10,984 nucleotides of DNA from Oligoflexia bacterium (GTDB lineage: Bacteria; Bdellovibrionota; UBA1018). A program made the position numbers and the translations under genes. The stretch is from contig CAIYTD010000004.1 in NCBI GenBank assembly GCA_903928955.1, positions 1 to 10,984 on the forward strand. The letters run 5' to 3'. The stretch's first letter is position 1. Each line of letters starts with the position of its first letter. Below the pieces are notes generated by a model. It was not told the origin of the DNA, made no database searches, and saw nothing but the letters and a program-made list of their open reading frames with translations. Of the stretch, positions 8,201-10,984 are shown one piece after another.

Positions 8201-8981
8201 CTCCCAGAGCACAATTAATGCCCACACTAAAAGGCCGTGCATGCCGAACCGAATTCCAAAATGCTTCGACCGTCTGACCCGAAAGGGTTCTACCCGAAGC
8301 GTCCGTAATGGTCACAGAAAGCATGACTGGCAAACGAAAAGGGTGTTCATCATGAAATTTTTCAATCGCAAAAATTGCCGCTTTGAGGTTCAGAGTATCA
8401 AATGTAGTTTCAGCTAAAAGAATATCAGCACCACCAGCAACCAGCCCTCTGATTTGCTCCAAGTAGTTCTCCACCAATTGATCAAAGGTAACTGCCCGAT
8501 AAGCTGGATCATTGACATGGGGTGAGAGAGAACAGGTTCGATTGGTAGGGCCAATCGCCCCAGCTACAAAACACTTTCGGCCCGGCTCTTTTTGAGCCCG
8601 GTCTTCACATGCCTTTTTTGCAATTTCCGCAGAACGCTGATTCAGCTCAAATACAAGATGTTCCAAGCCATAATCAGACTGAGCGATCTGGGTTCCACTA
8701 AAAGTATTCGTTTCGATAATATCAGCACCAGCCTCTAAATATTTCCGATGAATTTCTGTCACAATATCGGGACGAGTCAGACTCAACAAATCATTGTTTC
8801 CTTTGAGATCCTTCCCATGATCTTTAAATCGGTCACCGCGAAAATCAACCTCTTCCAGATGGTATTGTTGAATCATGGTCCCCATGGCTCCATCGAGGAA
8901 TACAATTCTTCTCTTCAGAAGTTCCCCCAAGAGATCGGCTGACTTGGATTCATTTTTTGCTAAATCGGATGCAGTCTTCAC
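5226..8981 (-). CDS. metH: Cobalamin-dependent methionine synthase
   Basis: Transfers the methyl group of 5-methyltetrahydrofolate via cob(I)alamin to homocysteine, giving methionine and tetrahydrofolate, in the cytosol. The 1251 aa form all four modules. The homocysteine/zinc domain spans about 20-340 (FLDGAMGTMIQ at 28-38; zinc ligands Cys-257, Cys-322, Cys-323). The pterin domain spans about 368-640 (VGERTNVTGS from 373). The cap and B12 domain spans about 660-900, with DVHDIG at 776-781 and His-778 as cobalt ligand. The reactivation domain that binds AdoMet occupies the C-terminal third, with RPAPGYPACPDHTEK at 1156-1170. No key residue is missing, and length is close to the E. coli enzyme. 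The start is GTG at 8981 with AAGG six bases upstream. It heads a minus-strand unit with orf153 and the ankyrin gene. No cobalamin or SAM riboswitch fits its short leader. Confidence 0.98.
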   Translation of the reverse strand: MKTASDLAKNESKSADLLGELLKRRIVFLDGAMGTMIQQYHLEEVDFRGDRFKDHGKDLKGNNDLLSLTRPDIVTEIHRKYLEAGADIIETNTFSGTQIAQSDYGLEHLVFELNQRSAEIAKKACEDRAQKEPGRKCFVAGAIGPTNRTCSLSPHVNDPAYRAVTFDQLVENYLEQIRGLVAGGADILLAETTFDTLNLKAAIFAIEKFHDEHPFRLPVMLSVTITDASGRTLSGQTVEAFWNSVRHARPFSVGINCALGAQEMRPYIHELSRIADCFISCYPNAGLPNPLSDTGYDETPEVTSSFLEEFALAGFLNIVGGCCGTTPSHIQAIRQKLVSLSPRLVPETVSGTKLSGLEPLTLKKELGRPFVMVGERTNVTGSPLFRKLIEQGNFDQALIVARQQVENGANILDINFDEGLLDSEACMSRFLNLIASEPDICRVPAMIDSSKWSVIEAGLKCVQGKSIVNSISLKEGETQFLKNAELARRYGAAVVVMAFDEKGQAATQEEKVRICKRAYDLLVNQAEFDPHDIIFDPNILTVATGMDEHNNYAVDFIEAVREIKKVCPGALTSGGVSNISFSFRGNNVVREAMHSAFLYHAIQAGLDMGIVNAGMLAVYEDVEKELLERVEDVLLNRRPDATERLIEYAEGIKLKGHKPGEKLDRLDDAWRKQPLEARLIHALVKGIVDHIEVDTEEARIKYGAPLTVIEGPLMDGMKVVGELFGAGKMFLPQVVKSARVMKKAVAYLNPFMEEEKAQNKNARKQGVFVIATVKGDVHDIGKNIVGVVLACNGYEVIDLGVMVSCEKILEIAKEKGADIIGMSGLITPSLDEMIYNAKEMQRQNIRTPLLIGGATTSRIHTAVKIAPHFDGPVVRVGDASLVVGVCNQFLNPSTREAYTQEVRLENEKTRKKYQESLVHRARLLSIEDARAKSFPIDWKSAEIAVPSRLGVQIFDSIPLEEIAPYIDWSPFFWTWELKGVYPKILTSEKWGKQATDLFNEAQKMLQEIISKKRFQVRAVTGFWPANSVGDDVEVYSDLSKTSILQTVHFLRQQKEKLKEEMGNFCLSDFIAPKSTHRTDYLGAFVVTAGREVEKFAQTFVDQNDDYSSILVKAIGDRFAEAAAELMHKKMRDQWGFGKNENLTVNEMIAEKYRGIRPAPGYPACPDHTEKALVWKLLDAEVHTGTSLTESFAMNPASSVSGFYFGSPQSRYFQVGNIARDQVADYARRKGMPVRTVEQWLGSLLDYEPPSP

Positions 8982-9018
8982 GAAAAACCTTTCAGAAACA
9001 ACTTTAAGTCTCAGGCAA

Positions 9019-9047
9019 ATACTAAATTTGCTTTAGCTAACAGTCAA
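9019..9047 (-). promoter_or_regulatory. metH promoter
   Basis: TTGACT (9042-9047) is a five-of-six -35. After exactly 17 bases comes TAGTAT (9019-9024), a four-of-six -10. Initiation near 9012 would leave a leader of about 30 bases before the GTG start. It lies within the 92-base gap shared with the divergent permease. Confidence 0.6.
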
Positions 9048-9073
9048 GGAATGACATACTCCTCTGCTCTTAT

Positions 9074-10339
9074 ATGAAACAAACACATCTTAAGACAGAA
9101 GTTGCCGCTGGCATTACTACTTTTTTTACAATGGTCTATATCATTATCGTCAATCCTTCTATTTTAGCGTCAGAAGGTATTGGGATGCCCTTTTCTGGGG
9201 TACTTACGGCGACTGTTGTTCTTGCGTTTTCTATGACTTTTCTGATGGGTATTTATGCTCAACTCCCATTTGCTGTCGCACCGGGCATAGGCATTAACGC
9301 ACTCTTTGCTTATACGATTGTGGTGAGAAATCATGTCCCCTGGACAATTGCTCTAGGAATTGTATTCTGGTCAGGTGTCCTTTTTTTAATCTGCTCCCTC
9401 ACTTCCATCCGAGTAAAAATAGCAGATGCTATTCCTCAGAACTTAAAGTTTGCTTCTAGTCTTGGAATCGGAATTTTCCTCACCTTTATTGGACTTAAAA
9501 ATGCCGGAATCATCATTCATGATCCAGTGACTCTTTTACGCTTGGGGCATCTCAATCGCAATTCAGCTTTTGTCATGATCGGACTCTGCTGGATGATCCT
9601 TCTCATACGGAAAAAAAATCCTTTTGCATTCCTTTCGGGGATTGGCCTGATCACATTTTTTGGGTTTTTAGATGGACAAATCAGAGTTCCTTCACCCCTC
9701 TTCAGCCAGCCGGACTTTCATTCCACTTTTTTCAAACTGGACATCAAGAATTCTCTAAAATTTGCATTTATTCCATCTATGATTTCCATTCTTTTTACAG
9801 ATTTATTTGACTCTATTTCCGCTTTTATGGGCTGCTCTCAAGCCTTAAAATTACAAGAACAAGATCAATCTCCCAAAAACCTACGAGAAGGACTCATAGT
9901 GGATTCTTGGGCAACACTTTGTGCAGGTCTTTTTGGAACGTCCGCAGGAGTCACCTTCATTGAAAGCGCTGCTGGAATCGAAGTAGGAGGGCGCAGTGGT
10001 CTCACCTCCATTGTTACTGCTTTATGCTTTCTGCCTTGCCTTTTTCTAGCCCCTTTAGCTGGAATGGTCCCCTCCTATGCAACAGCTCCAGTTTTGATTT
10101 TAGTAGGCTCGTTGATGTTTAAAACGATTCGATTCATCCGAGTGGATGAATTTGAGGATCTCGTTCCGGCCTTTCTTACGGCAATCCTCATTCCACTAAC
10201 TTTCTCAATTACTCAAGGGATCCTATGGGGACTTAGTTCTCATGTTGCCCTTTATTTAGCGGTTGGAAGACAGAAGGAAATTCCACCCATGCTCTACGGA
10301 CTCGCTTCCATCGCGATTCTAATGATCGTCTACGGGTAG
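9074..10339 (+). CDS. NCS2/AzgA-type purine permease
   Basis: Inner-membrane transporter of 421 aa, largely hydrophobic. It carries hallmarks of the AzgA-like branch of the NCS2 family, whose members take up adenine, guanine or hypoxanthine, usually by proton symport. Seen features are the N-terminal TEVAAGITTFFTMVYIIIVNP (broken here only by common substitutions), PGIGINALFAY at 70-80 in the substrate region, TDLFDS at 242-247, and GTS-x3-TFIESAAG-x4-GGRSGLTS at 288-312 before the last helices. The exact substrate cannot be read. The N-terminus is slightly short and there is no Shine-Dalgarno near ATG 9074. The upstream frame is open only to a stop at 9038 and contains no other start, so this start is the only option. 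It is divergent from metH and nearly abuts the convergent barrel gene. Confidence 0.93.
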   Translation: MKQTHLKTEVAAGITTFFTMVYIIIVNPSILASEGIGMPFSGVLTATVVLAFSMTFLMGIYAQLPFAVAPGIGINALFAYTIVVRNHVPWTIALGIVFWSGVLFLICSLTSIRVKIADAIPQNLKFASSLGIGIFLTFIGLKNAGIIIHDPVTLLRLGHLNRNSAFVMIGLCWMILLIRKKNPFAFLSGIGLITFFGFLDGQIRVPSPLFSQPDFHSTFFKLDIKNSLKFAFIPSMISILFTDLFDSISAFMGCSQALKLQEQDQSPKNLREGLIVDSWATLCAGLFGTSAGVTFIESAAGIEVGGRSGLTSIVTALCFLPCLFLAPLAGMVPSYATAPVLILVGSLMFKTIRFIRVDEFEDLVPAFLTAILIPLTFSITQGILWGLSSHVALYLAVGRQKEIPPMLYGLASIAILMIVYG

Positions 10340-10346
10340 CGGATAG

Positions 10347-10876
10347 CTATAATCGGAACACCGCTTTAAGTTGAGCACCGAATTGATAGGTACGGCTTTC
10401 AGGCTCAGTGAAATCCCAATCCAGAGTCTCTAGCCTTCCAATATAACTCTCTTCATAAACAATGGATTCGATAAATGGGTTCAAAGTGAGTCCGAAAGTG
10501 TTACTCACCCAATAAGTGATTGGAGCCTGAATTTTCCAAGATATTCCAACATTTAAAGAATTTGAAAGAATTTGGTCCTGAGCAGCTTGAAGCATCCTGT
10601 CTGGAAAAATAATTGTAAAATTACCTAAAAGAGGAATTCCTATAGAAGTATCTACGCCAAATTGAATCTGATCACTCAAAAAATAATCCCACTTTAAACC
10701 CAAAGAGAGCGAAATAGTGGTATAAATTTCATCGTACGAACCAGCCGCACTGAGAGAAAGCTTGTCGAGTTGGCGACTCCAGCTTCGAAAATTAAATCCC
10801 CCATAAACACTTAAATCATTGTAATCAATGGACTACAGACACATAGCCAAACGCATATAACTATCTTAGTGTTCAT
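10347..10876 (-). pseudogene. Outer-membrane beta-barrel gene, apparent frameshift
   Basis: The frame ending at 10347 is open back to a stop at 10833-10835, giving about 161 residues of alternating polar/hydrophobic strands ending in Phe-Arg-Leu, typical of small outer-membrane barrels. It has no ATG start: the first in-frame start-like codon is a TTG at 10703, well inside the strands. In another frame, ATG 10876 begins MNTKIVICVWLCVCSPLIT, a good signal peptide, which hits a stop at 10811-10813. The two frames overlap at 10813-10835, so restoring one missing base there would join signal peptide and barrel into a protein of about 180 aa. A near-consensus promoter lies upstream. The simplest reading is a frameshifted gene or a sequencing error. 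No -1 slippery heptamer is evident. I do not recognise a specific porin family. Confidence 0.65.
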
Positions 10877-10984
10877 TTTTTTCTCGTTTCTCATTATTTT
10901 TTATTTTGAGTTTTTATCTATAATATCTAGATCTATATAAGTCAATTATTATTTAATAAATTTTATGTAAATTAAACCCATTAA
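10877..10984. other. AT-rich intergenic end of window
   Basis: Very AT-rich sequence upstream of the barrel gene containing its promoter. I see no coding frame, RNA gene or repeat of note beyond the AGATCT-centred semi-palindrome within the promoter spacer. Confidence 0.5.
10917..10945 (-). promoter_or_regulatory. Promoter of the barrel gene
   Basis: TTGACT (10940-10945) is followed after exactly 17 bases by TATAGA (10917-10922), five of six and four of six matches to the sigma70 hexamers. It lies about 40 bases ahead of ATG 10876, giving a short A-rich leader. The surrounding sequence is extremely AT-rich, so chance matches are easier here. Confidence 0.55.

Noticed and set aside
8982..9073. 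Cobalamin or SAM riboswitch ahead of metH
   Set aside because: The predicted leader is only about 30 bases and shows none of the conserved boxes. The whole gap is too short for a cobalamin aptamer.
10338..10365. Terminator between the permease and the barrel gene
   Set aside because: AGCGG and CCGCT can pair, but the stem is only 5 bp around a long loop and no proper T-run follows.

Overview
The window reads as a Gram-negative bacterial chromosome segment of low-to-middling G+C, judged by eye. The evidence is Sec signal peptides, an outer-membrane-type beta-barrel ending in an aromatic-rich strand, and an S-adenosylhomocysteine (SAH) riboswitch, an RNA class known mainly from proteobacteria. 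I cannot name the genus. There are no mobile genes, CRISPR arrays, tRNAs or rRNAs, so this looks like ordinary chromosome rather than an island.

Layout. At 1-377 there is a small doubtful ORF with a strong nested hairpin over its 5' end. At 378-1526 (minus) is an unrecognised cytosolic protein of 382 aa. A 173-base divergent spacer carries a perfect 8-bp inverted repeat and a promoter-like element, followed at 1700-2410 (plus) by an unrecognised secreted protein. A bidirectional terminator separates this from a long minus-strand methionine-cycle block. In transcription order that block is metH (8981 to 5226), a small helical protein whose start overlaps the metH stop, an exported ankyrin-repeat protein, then ahcY (3860 to 2460) with its own promoter and SAH riboswitch. 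Divergent from metH is an NCS2/AzgA-type purine permease (9074-10339). Convergent with the permease is a small outer-membrane beta-barrel gene that appears broken by a one-base frameshift near its signal peptide.

How the genes fit together. AhcY hydrolyses SAH, the inhibitory by-product of SAM-dependent methylation, to homocysteine and adenosine. MetH remethylates homocysteine to methionine with methyltetrahydrofolate and cobalamin. The permease may handle purine bases linked to the adenosine branch, though that is inference. The most informative element is the region upstream of ahcY. It matches the SAH riboswitch core, and a 10-base sequence in the 5' strand of its P1 stem is repeated exactly at the ahcY ribosome-binding site. 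This suggests a simple switch in which the 3' strand of P1 pairs either with the aptamer or with the ribosome-binding site.
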